Source: Rhizomonospora bruguierae (GTDB lineage: Bacteria > Actinomycetota > Actinomycetes > Mycobacteriales > Micromonosporaceae). Taken from it: DNA of 64,000 bases. Shown piece after piece: positions 32,612 to 41,108 of this stretch. The notes under the pieces are model-generated. The model did no database searches and was not told the origin of the DNA. It saw nothing but the letters and a program-made list of their open reading frames with translations. The translations under genes and the position numbers were made by a program. How positions within the stretch are numbered: position 1 is the first letter of the stretch; every line of letters starts with the position of its first letter. The stretch lies in contig NZ_BBQH01000036.1 in the NCBI RefSeq assembly GCF_018397995.1, positions 1 through 64,000 of the forward strand. Direction: 5' to 3'.

Positions 32612-33480
32612 AGCCACGCCCGTTCACCTACCTCGCGCCCACCTCGGTCGACGAGGCGTTGGCGGCGCTCGCCGAGCACAGCTTCGACGCCAAGGTGCTG
32701 GCCGGGGGCCAGAGCCTGGCGCCGCTGCTCAACTTCCGGATGGCCTCGCCGGAGTACCTGATCGACATCAACGACGTCGCCGGCCTCGACCGGGTCCGCC
32801 GGGTCGACGGTGGGTGGCACATCCCGGCGCTCGTGCGGCAGCGGACCGTCGAGCGTTCGCCCGAGCTGCGCGCCGCCTTCCCGCTGCTCCCCGCGGCGCT
32901 TGAGCAGGTGGCCCACCCCCAGATCCGCAACCGGGGCACGGTCTGCGGCAGCCTGGCGCACGCCGACCCGGCCGCCGAACTGCCCACCGTCATGACCGCC
33001 CTCGACGCCACCATGCGGGTCGCCTCGGTCCGCGGTGAGCGCGAGGTGCCGGCCGAGGAGTTCTTCCAGTTCCACTTCACGACCTCGCTCGAGGACGACG
33101 AACTCCTGGTGGGCGTCACCGTCGACGACCTGCCACCCGCGACGTCCACCGGGTTCGCCGAGTTCGCGCCGCGGCACGGCGACTTCGCCCTCGCCGCGGT
33201 GGCGGGCGTGGTGACCCGCGCGTCCGACGGCGCCGTCGGTGCTGTCCGCCTGGTCGCGTCCGGGGTGGCAGCGCGGCCGCAGCGGCTGACCGCCGCCGAG
33301 AAGGTGCTCCTCGGCCAGCGGCCCACCCCGGATGTCGTCGGCGCCGCCGAGCGGGCGGCCCGCGGCGAGGTGGACCCGACCGGCGACATCCACGCGTCGG
33401 CCGACTACCGCCGTCACCTGGTGGGCGTGCTCGCCCGCCGGGTCCTGACCACGATCGCCGAGGAGGGCGACCATGCCTGA
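32608..33480 (+). CDS. molybdenum hydroxylase FAD-binding medium subunit, set 2
   Basis: A 290-residue CoxM-type subunit: LAGGQSLAPLLNFRMASP (about 32-49) and RNRGTVCGSLAHADPAAELP bind FAD; the C-terminal domain begins EFAPRHGDFALAAVAG. ATG 32608 is inside the preceding stop (ATGA) and has AAGGAGG eight bases upstream. First gene of the coxM-S-L order typical of this family, and about half identical to the set 1 subunit, so the two sets probably attack different positions or intermediates. Confidence 0.92.
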   Translation: MKPRPFTYLAPTSVDEALAALAEHSFDAKVLAGGQSLAPLLNFRMASPEYLIDINDVAGLDRVRRVDGGWHIPALVRQRTVERSPELRAAFPLLPAALEQVAHPQIRNRGTVCGSLAHADPAAELPTVMTALDATMRVASVRGEREVPAEEFFQFHFTTSLEDDELLVGVTVDDLPPATSTGFAEFAPRHGDFALAAVAGVVTRASDGAVGAVRLVASGVAARPQRLTAAEKVLLGQRPTPDVVGAAERAARGEVDPTGDIHASADYRRHLVGVLARRVLTTIAEEGDHA

Positions 33481-34003
33481 GTCCCCGTCCGGGACCCGCA
33501 CGGGGCACGAGACCCAGGTTGTGCGGACCACCGTCAACGGCGTCGAGCGGGAGGCCGAGGTCGCGACCCGGCTCACGCTCGCCGACTTCCTGCGCCACGA
33601 GCTGCGACTCACCGGCACCCACGTCGGCTGCGAGCACGGCGTCTGCGGTGCGTGCACGGTCCACGTCGACGGTGCCGCCGTCCGCTCCTGCCTGATGCTC
33701 GCCGTCCAGGCGAACGGGCGCCGCGTCGACACGGTCGAGGGGCTCGCCGGTCCGGACGGCGAGCTGGCACCGATCCAGGAGGCGTTCAGCAAGCACCACG
33801 CGCTGCAGTGCGGCTTCTGCACCAGCGGCTTCCTGATGAGCGTCGCCGAGGCGCTAAAGGAGGGGCCGATCGAGACCGAGCAGGCCGCCCGCGAGGTCCT
33901 GGGCGGCAACATCTGCCGGTGCACGGGCTACGCCGGCATGGTCGACGCCGTGCTGGAGGCGTCGCAGACGTCGTACCCGACGGCGAAGGGAGAGCACGCA
34001 TGA
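33473..34003 (+). CDS. molybdenum hydroxylase [2Fe-2S] small subunit, set 2
   Basis: A 176-residue CoxS subunit of ordinary length, with both clusters: GCEHGVCGAC plus a downstream Cys, and QCGFC...CRCTGYAGM. It overlaps the medium-subunit stop by eight bases and the large-subunit start by four. Unlike its counterpart at 21787 it has no C-terminal hydrophobic extension; this set instead has a CoxG protein with such a tail. Confidence 0.92.
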   Translation: MPESPSGTRTGHETQVVRTTVNGVEREAEVATRLTLADFLRHELRLTGTHVGCEHGVCGACTVHVDGAAVRSCLMLAVQANGRRVDTVEGLAGPDGELAPIQEAFSKHHALQCGFCTSGFLMSVAEALKEGPIETEQAAREVLGGNICRCTGYAGMVDAVLEASQTSYPTAKGEHA

Positions 34004-36381
34004 CCGCCGAAGCCATCGCCGAAGCCCCCGTGCGGCCCGTGGAGGCCACCCCCGGCAAACAGCCGATGATCGGCGCCCCGGTGCGCCGCCGCGAGGACCG
34101 CCGGCTGATCACCGGTCAGGGCCGCTACCTCGACGACCTGGAGCTTCCCGGCGCGTACGAGGCGGCGTTCGTGCGCACCCCCCACGCGTCGGCGCGGATC
34201 CGGTCCATCGACACTACGGCGGCCGCGCGGCTGCCGGGTGTGATCGGGATCTGGACCGGTGCGGACCTGCCCGAACTCGTCAAGCCGATCCCGCCGAAGG
34301 TGTCCAACCCGCTGCTGAGGGACATGCCGCGCTACCCGCTGCCCCCCGAGCGCGTCCACTTTGTCGGTGAGCCGGTGGCGGTCGTGGTGGCCGAGTCCCG
34401 CTACGTCGCCGAGGACGCCGTCGAGCTGATCGAGGTCGACTACGAGGTGCTGCCGGCGGTCTCGTCGACCACGGCGGCGCTCGCGCCGGACGCCCCCCGG
34501 GTGCACGACGAGCTCGACGACAACGTGGCGATTCACGTCACCCAGGTGGCCGGTGAGCCCGAGGAGGCGCTGCGCACCGCCCCGCACCGGCTCAGCGAGC
34601 GGTTCGTCATCGCCCGTGGCGGCGGCCACTCGATGGAGTGCCGGGGCGTCGCGGCCCGGTATGACGTCGGCACCGGCCAGCTCACGGTGTGGCCGTCGAC
34701 CCAGTCCCCGCACTACACCCGCAACATGCTGGCCTACTTCTACGGCATGGACGAGGACGACGTGCGGGTCGTCGTGCCCCGCGACAGCGGGGGCGGGTTC
34801 GGGCCGAAGGCCCAGTTCCACGGCGAGGACGCCGTCATCCCGTACGTCGCCATGCTGCTCCGGCACCCGGTGAAGTGGATCGAGGACCGCAGCGAGAACT
34901 TCGTGGCCACGATGATGGAGCGCAACCAGGTGCACCACGTCGAGGTCGGCTTCGACGACGACGGCAAGCTGATCGTCGTCAAGAACGTCTTCGAGCACGA
35001 CCAGGGCGCCTACTGCGCGGGACTCCAGGTCCCGATGATCACGCTCAGCACGCTGCCCGGGCAGTACCGCATCCCCAACATCCACACGGAACTCATCGGC
35101 TGCTACACGAACATGGTGCCGACCAGCTCCGTGCGCGGCGCGGGCCGGCCCCAGGCCGTGGTCGCGATGGAGCGGATGATGGACCGGATCGCCGAGCACC
35201 TCGGGCTCGACCCGGCCGAGGTGCGGCTGCGCAACATGATCCGGGCCGACGAGTTCCCCTACAAGGTCGGCCTCACCTTCCGCGACGGATCGCCGCTGAC
35301 CTATGACAGCGGCGACTTTCCCTCGCTCACCAAGGCCGTCCTGGCGAGGTTCGACTACGACGGTGAGCGGGAGCGCCAGGCGCTCGCGCGGTCCGCGGGC
35401 CGGCTGGTCGGCATCGGCCTGGGCGCGTACGTCGAGGGCTGCGGTCTCGGCCCCTACGAGGGTGCCCGGCTGCGTCTGACCAACGACGGAACCGTGCTGG
35501 TGACGCTCGCCGCGACGCCGCTCGGGCAGGGCTACGAGACGATCTACGCCCAGATCGCGTCCGACGCGATGGGGCTGGACATGGAGCACATCGCTGTCGC
35601 CACCGGTGACACCAGCCGGATCCCGTTCGGCCAGGGCAGCTTCGCCTCGCGCACGACGGTCACCGCCGGGTCGGCCACCCTGCAGGCGGGACGCGAGCTG
35701 CGCGAGAAGATCTTCGAGGTCGCCGCGGTCCTGCTCGGGGCCCCGGCGGAGGAGCTGTGCTTCCAGGGCGATCGCGTCTGCGCGGGCGGGGACCCGGGCC
35801 GCTCGGTGAGCCTGCGGGACATCGTCCAGGTTTCGAACATCGGCAAGCACGGGATCACCATGCCCCGGGGAGTGCCGGCCGGCATCGAGGTGACGTCGTA
35901 CTTCTCGCCGGAGCGGGCGTCGTACGCCAGCGGCATCCACGCCGCCACCGTGGAGGTCGACCCCGACACGGGTCAGATCAAGATCCTGCGCTACGTGATC
36001 GGCCACGACTGCGGCAACGTGATCAACCCGCTGCTCGTGGACGGCCAGGTGCTCGGCGGCTTCGCGCACGGCATCGGCAACGCGCTCTACGAGGAGTCGT
36101 TCTACGACGACGCCGGCCAGCCGCAGTCCGCCAGTTACCTCGACTACTCGCTGCCCTCGGCCATCGAGGTGCCGAAGGTGGAGCTGGTGCACCAGTTCAC
36201 GCCGAGCCCGCTCAACCCGCTCGGCGTCAAGGGCGCCGGTGAGGGCGGCACGATCCCGGTGCCGGCCACCATCGCCAACGCGGTCGAGGACGCGCTGCGG
36301 CCGTTCGGCGCGCGGATCACCAGCCTGCCGATCACGCCCGCGAAGGTCTTCGCCGCGATGACGGCCACCAATCACCGCTGA
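34000..36381 (+). CDS. molybdenum hydroxylase large subunit (xanthine dehydrogenase family), set 2
   Basis: A 793-residue molybdopterin subunit: GGGFGPKA, active-site loop SVRGAGRPQA and catalytic Glu748 in GAGEGG. No AYRCSFR CO dehydrogenase loop. The first 25 residues (MTAEAIAEAPVRPVEATPGK) are a disordered extension. It follows the small subunit with a four-base overlap, and the CoxG gene follows 18 bases later. Likely hydroxylates an aromatic or heteroaromatic ring, passing electrons through its iron-sulfur and FAD subunits. Confidence 0.92.
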   Translation: MTAEAIAEAPVRPVEATPGKQPMIGAPVRRREDRRLITGQGRYLDDLELPGAYEAAFVRTPHASARIRSIDTTAAARLPGVIGIWTGADLPELVKPIPPKVSNPLLRDMPRYPLPPERVHFVGEPVAVVVAESRYVAEDAVELIEVDYEVLPAVSSTTAALAPDAPRVHDELDDNVAIHVTQVAGEPEEALRTAPHRLSERFVIARGGGHSMECRGVAARYDVGTGQLTVWPSTQSPHYTRNMLAYFYGMDEDDVRVVVPRDSGGGFGPKAQFHGEDAVIPYVAMLLRHPVKWIEDRSENFVATMMERNQVHHVEVGFDDDGKLIVVKNVFEHDQGAYCAGLQVPMITLSTLPGQYRIPNIHTELIGCYTNMVPTSSVRGAGRPQAVVAMERMMDRIAEHLGLDPAEVRLRNMIRADEFPYKVGLTFRDGSPLTYDSGDFPSLTKAVLARFDYDGERERQALARSAGRLVGIGLGAYVEGCGLGPYEGARLRLTNDGTVLVTLAATPLGQGYETIYAQIASDAMGLDMEHIAVATGDTSRIPFGQGSFASRTTVTAGSATLQAGRELREKIFEVAAVLLGAPAEELCFQGDRVCAGGDPGRSVSLRDIVQVSNIGKHGITMPRGVPAGIEVTSYFSPERASYASGIHAATVEVDPDTGQIKILRYVIGHDCGNVINPLLVDGQVLGGFAHGIGNALYEESFYDDAGQPQSASYLDYSLPSAIEVPKVELVHQFTPSPLNPLGVKGAGEGGTIPVPATIANAVEDALRPFGARITSLPITPAKVFAAMTATNHR

Positions 36382-36399
36382 AAGGTCTGATGTCACGTG

Positions 36400-37155
36400 A
36401 TGGAACTGACCAACACCTTCACCGTCCCGAAGCCCGTCGAGACGGTGTGGGCCGCGCTGCTGGACGTGGAGCGCGTCGCGCCGTGCATGCCGGGCGCCAG
36501 TGTCGACAAGGTCGACGGCAACGACATCCACGGCAGCGTGCGGGTCAAGCTCGGGCCGATCACCATGCGCTACAAGGGCATGATGACCTTCAGCGAGAAG
36601 GACGAGCGGGCCCACCGCGCGGTGCTGACCGCGAAGGCGCAGGAGACCCGCGGCGGCGGCTCGGTGAGCGCCACCGTCACCGCCCAGCTCACCGGCTCGG
36701 GGGAGAGCACCGAGGTGAGCGTGGTCACCGACCTCGACGTGACCGGCAAGCCGGCCCAGTTCGGGCGGGGCGTGATGGCCGACGTCAGCAAGCAACTGGT
36801 CGGCCAGTTCGCCCGCAACCTCGCCCGGCAACTGGAGTCGGAGGCCCCCGCTCCGGCCGCCGGCACCGGTACGGCGGTGTCCACCGAGGCCCCGGCCGGC
36901 GCGGTTTCCCCGGCCGCCGCCCCGACGGCCGCCACCTCGCCCGCTCCGTCGCCCTCGTGGTCGCCGGACGACCTGGCCGACCAGAGCCTCAACGTCATGT
37001 CGCTGCTGCGCGAGCCCGCGCGGCGGCTCCTGCCGCCCGTCGCGGCCGGGCTCGTCCTGGGCCTGCTCCTCGGTCGGCTCACCAAGCGCTCCTCGCGCCG
37101 GTGGCCCACCGCCGTGGCGTACCTGCCCACCTGCCCGCACAACCCCCGCTCGTGA
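36400..37155 (+). CDS. CoxG-type SRPBCC protein with C-terminal membrane anchor
   Basis: A 251-residue CoxG-family protein. Residues 1-150 are the START/SRPBCC fold (VWAALLDVERVAPCMPGA, DVTGKPAQFGRGVMADVSKQ). An Ala/Pro-rich linker (about 150-200) leads to a hydrophobic stretch (LLPPVAAGLVLGLLLG, about 220-236) and a basic tail (RLTKRSSRR). CoxG anchors its enzyme at the membrane; this one would hold hydroxylase set 2 there. ATG 36400 preceded directly by an in-frame GTG; AAAGG is a weak binding site. Ends overlapping the next gene (GTGA). Confidence 0.88.
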   Translation: MELTNTFTVPKPVETVWAALLDVERVAPCMPGASVDKVDGNDIHGSVRVKLGPITMRYKGMMTFSEKDERAHRAVLTAKAQETRGGGSVSATVTAQLTGSGESTEVSVVTDLDVTGKPAQFGRGVMADVSKQLVGQFARNLARQLESEAPAPAAGTGTAVSTEAPAGAVSPAAAPTAATSPAPSPSWSPDDLADQSLNVMSLLREPARRLLPPVAAGLVLGLLLGRLTKRSSRRWPTAVAYLPTCPHNPRS

Positions 37156-38129
37156 CCACCGTGCCCGGCATGGCGGCGGGCGCGGAGCTGGCACGGCGCA
37201 GCGGCGGGCCGGCCGCCGGGGGGATCGTCCGGCGAGACATCGACGTGAACGGCGTGCGGACCTCCTACCTGGAGAAGACACCGACGGAGTCCGCCCCGAC
37301 CCTCCTGCTGCTCCACGGGGGCGACTTCTCCGCACCGATCAGCGCCGCGGACTGGGTGCCCCAGCTGGACCGGCTGGGTACCCGCTTCCGGGTGGTCGCT
37401 CCCGACCGGCTGGGCCAGGGGTTCACCGACAACCCGTCGGGCCGGTACCGCTACGACATGGCGAGCGTCTGCGCGCACGTCGGGGACTTCGTCGCGGCGC
37501 TCGGGCTGGACCGGTACGTCGTGGTCGGCCACTCGCGCGGCGCCATGTCCGCCGTCTCGCTGGCGCTTGCGGCGCCGCACCGGGTGGCGGGGCTGGTCGT
37601 CCTGGACTCCAACACGCTGACGCCGGCCCAGGACGGGGCGACCCGGGCGTTCTACGCCCGCGCCCGCGAGCGGCGGCTCGGTGACACCGAGACCGACCTG
37701 GTGCGCCGCGAGCCGGCCCTGAACTCCTACGCCGAGGATCACCTCACCGACGACTTCATCGGGAGCCGGCTCGACGTGTGGCGCTCGGCCCGCGCGGCGG
37801 CTGCCCGCGAGGCCATGGCTGACGAGCAGACCCGGACGGGGTTCCTGCGAGACGTGGACCGGCTGCGGCAGACCGTCCTGCAGGCGATCGACCGGGGCGA
37901 GTTGCGGGCCGACGTCCTGGTCGTGTGGGGCCGGGAGGACCCCTCGGCGCCGCTCGCCCGCGGCCTGGAGCTCTTCCACCTGCTCGCCGACAGCCCGGAC
38001 CGGGACGTCCGGCTGCACGTGGTCAACCACGCGGGTCATTACGCGTTCCGCGAGCGGGCCGACGAGGTGAGCGCCGTCGTGGCCGGCTTCGCGGCGGCAC
38101 GCCTGTCCACCGACTCCCGGGCCCGGTAG
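37152..38129 (+). CDS. alpha/beta hydrolase (meta-cleavage-product-hydrolase-like)
   Basis: A 325-residue alpha/beta hydrolase: LLHGGDFSAP oxyanion region, nucleophile Ser in VVVGHSRGAMSA, Asp in VWGREDPSAP, His in NHAGHYAFRERADEV. The HGGD and GHSRGA context fits C-C hydrolases of meta-cleavage pathways or epoxide hydrolases. GTG 37152 overlaps the CoxG stop by four bases; the extension upstream is antisense-like shadow of CoxG. Third alpha/beta hydrolase of the island. Confidence 0.85.
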   Translation: MTTVPGMAAGAELARRSGGPAAGGIVRRDIDVNGVRTSYLEKTPTESAPTLLLLHGGDFSAPISAADWVPQLDRLGTRFRVVAPDRLGQGFTDNPSGRYRYDMASVCAHVGDFVAALGLDRYVVVGHSRGAMSAVSLALAAPHRVAGLVVLDSNTLTPAQDGATRAFYARARERRLGDTETDLVRREPALNSYAEDHLTDDFIGSRLDVWRSARAAAAREAMADEQTRTGFLRDVDRLRQTVLQAIDRGELRADVLVVWGREDPSAPLARGLELFHLLADSPDRDVRLHVVNHAGHYAFRERADEVSAVVAGFAAARLSTDSRAR

Positions 38130-38165
38130 CCCGTCCCCGAGCCGACGAAACAGGAAGGCACCAGC

Positions 38166-39236
38166 ATGGCCACTCTCACTCTCGCCGCCGTCCAGGCGGC
38201 GTCGGTGTGGCTCGACCGCGCCGCTACCGTCGACAAGGCATGCGCCCTGATCGAGGAGGCCGGCCGCGCCGGTGCCGACCTCGTCGGCTTCCCGGAGAAC
38301 TTCATCCCGGGGCACCCGAACTGGTACTACTACCACCCCGCCACGACCCCGCACAGCATGCGGCTGGCCACCCGGCTGTTCAAGGAGTCGGTGGAGGTCC
38401 CCGGTCCGGAGGTGGCGGCGCTGGCCCGGGCGGCCGCGCGGGCGAGCGTCCATGTGGTCATGGGACTCACCGAGCGGGCACCCGGCAGCACCGGCACGCT
38501 GTACAACACCCAACTGCTGATCGATTCGCGCGGCCGGGTGGCCGGGAAGCACCAGAAGCTGCTGCCGACCGTCGGCGAGCGGCTGGTACACGGCTGCGGT
38601 GGCCGCGAGACCCAGGTGCCGTTCGAGACGGAGCTGGGGCCGGTCAGCGCGCTGGCCTGCGGAGAGAACTCAAACCCGCTCGCCGTCGCCGCGATCGCCG
38701 CCGCCCACCCGCTCGTCCACGTGGCCAGCTGGCCCAACCACTTCGTGCCGGGCGGCTCCGGGATGCCGGCCGCCAGCATGCTCGCCAGCCGCAACGTCGC
38801 CTACATGACGAAGTCCTTCGTCATCTGCTCGGCCGGCATCAACGACGACGCCATGATCGCCGACTGCGCCGCGACCGAGGCCGACGAGCGGTTCCTGCGC
38901 GACTCGTCCGGGACGGGCGGCACCTGCATCATCGATCCGCAGGCCCAGGTGATCGCCGGCCCGATGCCGGGGGACCGGGAGGGGATCCTGTACGCCGAGG
39001 TCGACACCGACGCCTGCATCCGGGCCCGGATGCTGCACGACGTGGCGGGCCACTACAACCGCTCCGACGTCTACCGGCTGACGGTCGACAACCGGCCCGC
39101 GCCGCTGATCGACCGCCTGACCGGTCCGGAGCGGCCGGTCGATGCGGGGCCGGTCGAGACCCCATCCGCCCAGGAGCCGCGTTCGGGCCGCCCGCGCGTG
39201 GACGGCGCCGCCGTACTCGTCAGGACGAGCGAGTGA
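38166..39236 (+). CDS. carbon-nitrogen hydrolase, nitrilase branch
   Basis: A 356-residue nitrilase-superfamily enzyme. Catalytic Glu in FPENFIPG, Lys in GKHQKLLPT and Cys in ALACGENSNP; the CGEN(S/N) context and the length belong to true nitrilases and aliphatic amidase-like members rather than omega-amidases. The C-terminal 60 residues are Pro-rich and variable. It would convert a nitrile or amide to the acid (plus ammonia). Its 3' end overlaps the convergent PNPOx-like gene by 17 bases. Confidence 0.88.
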   Translation: MATLTLAAVQAASVWLDRAATVDKACALIEEAGRAGADLVGFPENFIPGHPNWYYYHPATTPHSMRLATRLFKESVEVPGPEVAALARAAARASVHVVMGLTERAPGSTGTLYNTQLLIDSRGRVAGKHQKLLPTVGERLVHGCGGRETQVPFETELGPVSALACGENSNPLAVAAIAAAHPLVHVASWPNHFVPGGSGMPAASMLASRNVAYMTKSFVICSAGINDDAMIADCAATEADERFLRDSSGTGGTCIIDPQAQVIAGPMPGDREGILYAEVDTDACIRARMLHDVAGHYNRSDVYRLTVDNRPAPLIDRLTGPERPVDAGPVETPSAQEPRSGRPRVDGAAVLVRTSE

Positions 39237-39693
39237 GCAGCGTCGAGAGCAGCGCCGCCGTCCGGTCCCAGTGCTCGCTGCGGGCCAGGTCGGCGCTGGT
39301 CTGGAACAGGATCGGGGACAGCTCGATCCCGATGCTGTCCGCGACCGCGTCCACCACCGCGAACTCGCAGCCGAGTAGCCCGGGAGCCGCGTGATGGCCG
39401 ACCAACGTCAGCTTGACGTAGTGGGCAGTGGTGCCGCCGACGGCGATCAGCGTCGCGCGGCCGGTGCGCAGGACGTTTTGCGACGTCCGGGTGCTGGCGA
39501 GCGCGGCCACCAAACGGCGCCGGTCCGCGGCCACCTCCACCTCGGTGCGCGACAGCAGGGCCACGTGCGGGAAGCCCGCCGGATCCGTGGTCAGGAACGG
39601 GAACGCCTGCTCCGTCTGGTCAAGTCCCGGCCGGCCGGTCACCAGCTCGGCGACCGCGTCCGGGATGTTGAGGTACTGGCCGGGAGTGGGCAC
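39220..39693 (-). CDS. pyridoxamine 5'-phosphate oxidase-like protein
   Basis: A 157-residue split-beta-barrel flavin-binding type protein (PNPOx-like): FPFLTTDPAGFPHVALLSRTEV, ATLIAVGGTTAHYVKLTL. Members bind FMN or F420 and reduce or sense small molecules; the substrate cannot be read from sequence. Convergent overlap of 17 bases with the nitrilase gene. Only minus-strand gene between ubiX and the amidase. Confidence 0.75.
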   Translation of the reverse strand: MPTPGQYLNIPDAVAELVTGRPGLDQTEQAFPFLTTDPAGFPHVALLSRTEVEVAADRRRLVAALASTRTSQNVLRTGRATLIAVGGTTAHYVKLTLVGHHAAPGLLGCEFAVVDAVADSIGIELSPILFQTSADLARSEHWDRTAALLSTLLTRSS

Positions 39694-39764
39694 GGGACCA
39701 CTGTAAACCTGCTGATCGGCCCGGGTTGCCCGCCCTGGGCCGGGCCGTCGCGCGGAGGATCACG

Positions 39765-41057
39765 ATGACGTTCTCGACGCTCCCGCCCGCCGTCGAACTC
39801 GCCAGGCCGCTGGTGGAGATCCGCGGTGACGAGATGGCGCGGGTGATGTGGGACCTGGTGCGGGAGCGGATCATCGCGCCGCACGTCCGGCTGCGGCTCG
39901 AGACCTTCGACCTCGCGCTCGGCGAGCGGGACCGCACGCGGGACCGGGTGACCCGGGACGCCGCCGAGGCGCTCGCGGAGTTCGGGGCGGGCACGAAGTG
40001 CGCCACCATCACCCCCGACGCGGCCCGGGTCGCGTCGGCCGGCCTGCGGCAGGCCTGGCCTTCCCCCAACGGCACGATCCGGCGACGGCTGCGCGGGGTC
40101 ATCTTCCGCGAGCCGATCGTCATCCCGACCGTGCCGCGACTGGTCCCCGGGTGGGTGCGGCCGATCGTCGTGGCCCGGCACGCCCACGGCGACCAGTACC
40201 AGGCGAGCGACTTCGTGGTGCCGGGCCCCGGACGGCTGACCATCACCTACCGTCCCACCGACGACGGCGACCCCATCGAACGCGAGGTCACCACCTTCGG
40301 TCCCGACGGGGGCGTCGCGCTCGCGATGTTCAACTTCGCCGCGTCGATCGCGGAGTTCGCCCGGGCCTGCTTCTCCTACGGACTGGACCGCGGCTTCCCG
40401 GTGTATCTGACGACGAAGGACACCGTGCTGCGCGCGTACGACGGGATGTTCCGCGACACCTTCCAGCGCGTGTACGAGGAGGAGTTCGCCGATCGCTTCG
40501 CGGCCGCGTCGCTGCACTACGAGCACCGCTTGATCGACGACATGGTGGCGGCGGCGCTGAAGATGCCCGGCGGGTACGTCTGGGCGTGCAAGAACTACGA
40601 CGGCGACGTGCACAGCGACGTGGTCGCCCAGGGCTTCGGGTCACCGGGCCTGATGACCTCGATGCTGACCAGCCCCGACGGTGGGGTGCTGCTCACCGAG
40701 GCGGCACACGGCACGGTCGCCCGCCACTACCGCCGCCGCGAGGCGGGGGAGGAGCCGTCCACGAACCCGGTCGCGACGGTGTTCGCCTGGACGCGCGCGC
40801 TCGCGCACCGGGGGCGCCTCGACGCGACGCCGGGCGTCGTCGCGTTCGCGGAGCTGGTGGAGCGGGCGGTGCTCCGCACGGTCGAGTCGGGCCGGATGAC
40901 CCGCGACCTCGCGATGCTGATGGACGGCGGCCAGGAGCACCTCGGCACGGAGGACTTTGTGGACGCCGTGGCGGCTGAGGTCGCTGCGGACCTGGCCGCC
41001 GGTACCGCGCCATTGTCGGGCGCGGGGCGGGCGGGCGGTGCCGATCCCGGGGTGTGA
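39765..41057 (+). CDS. icd: NADP-dependent isocitrate dehydrogenase
   Basis: A 430-residue homodimeric (type II) NADP-isocitrate dehydrogenase: RGDEMARVMW, KCATITPD, SPNGTIRR, FREPIVIPTVPRLVPGW, HAHGDQYQASDF, CKNYDGDVHSDVVAQG and EAAHGTVARHYR are all family hallmarks. It makes 2-oxoglutarate and NADPH. Extra 20 residues at the C-terminus are Ala/Gly-rich. Strong GGAGG before ATG 39765. A second, non-housekeeping copy in a catabolic island would supply NADPH or drain carbon from the pathway; whether the genome has another copy is unknown. Confidence 0.9.
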   Translation: MTFSTLPPAVELARPLVEIRGDEMARVMWDLVRERIIAPHVRLRLETFDLALGERDRTRDRVTRDAAEALAEFGAGTKCATITPDAARVASAGLRQAWPSPNGTIRRRLRGVIFREPIVIPTVPRLVPGWVRPIVVARHAHGDQYQASDFVVPGPGRLTITYRPTDDGDPIEREVTTFGPDGGVALAMFNFAASIAEFARACFSYGLDRGFPVYLTTKDTVLRAYDGMFRDTFQRVYEEEFADRFAAASLHYEHRLIDDMVAAALKMPGGYVWACKNYDGDVHSDVVAQGFGSPGLMTSMLTSPDGGVLLTEAAHGTVARHYRRREAGEEPSTNPVATVFAWTRALAHRGRLDATPGVVAFAELVERAVLRTVESGRMTRDLAMLMDGGQEHLGTEDFVDAVAAEVAADLAAGTAPLSGAGRAGGADPGV

Positions 41058-41108
41058 CGGCTCCGGCTCAGGTGGGGAACGAGGACAGCCCAGATTCGAG
41101 GTGGACCA

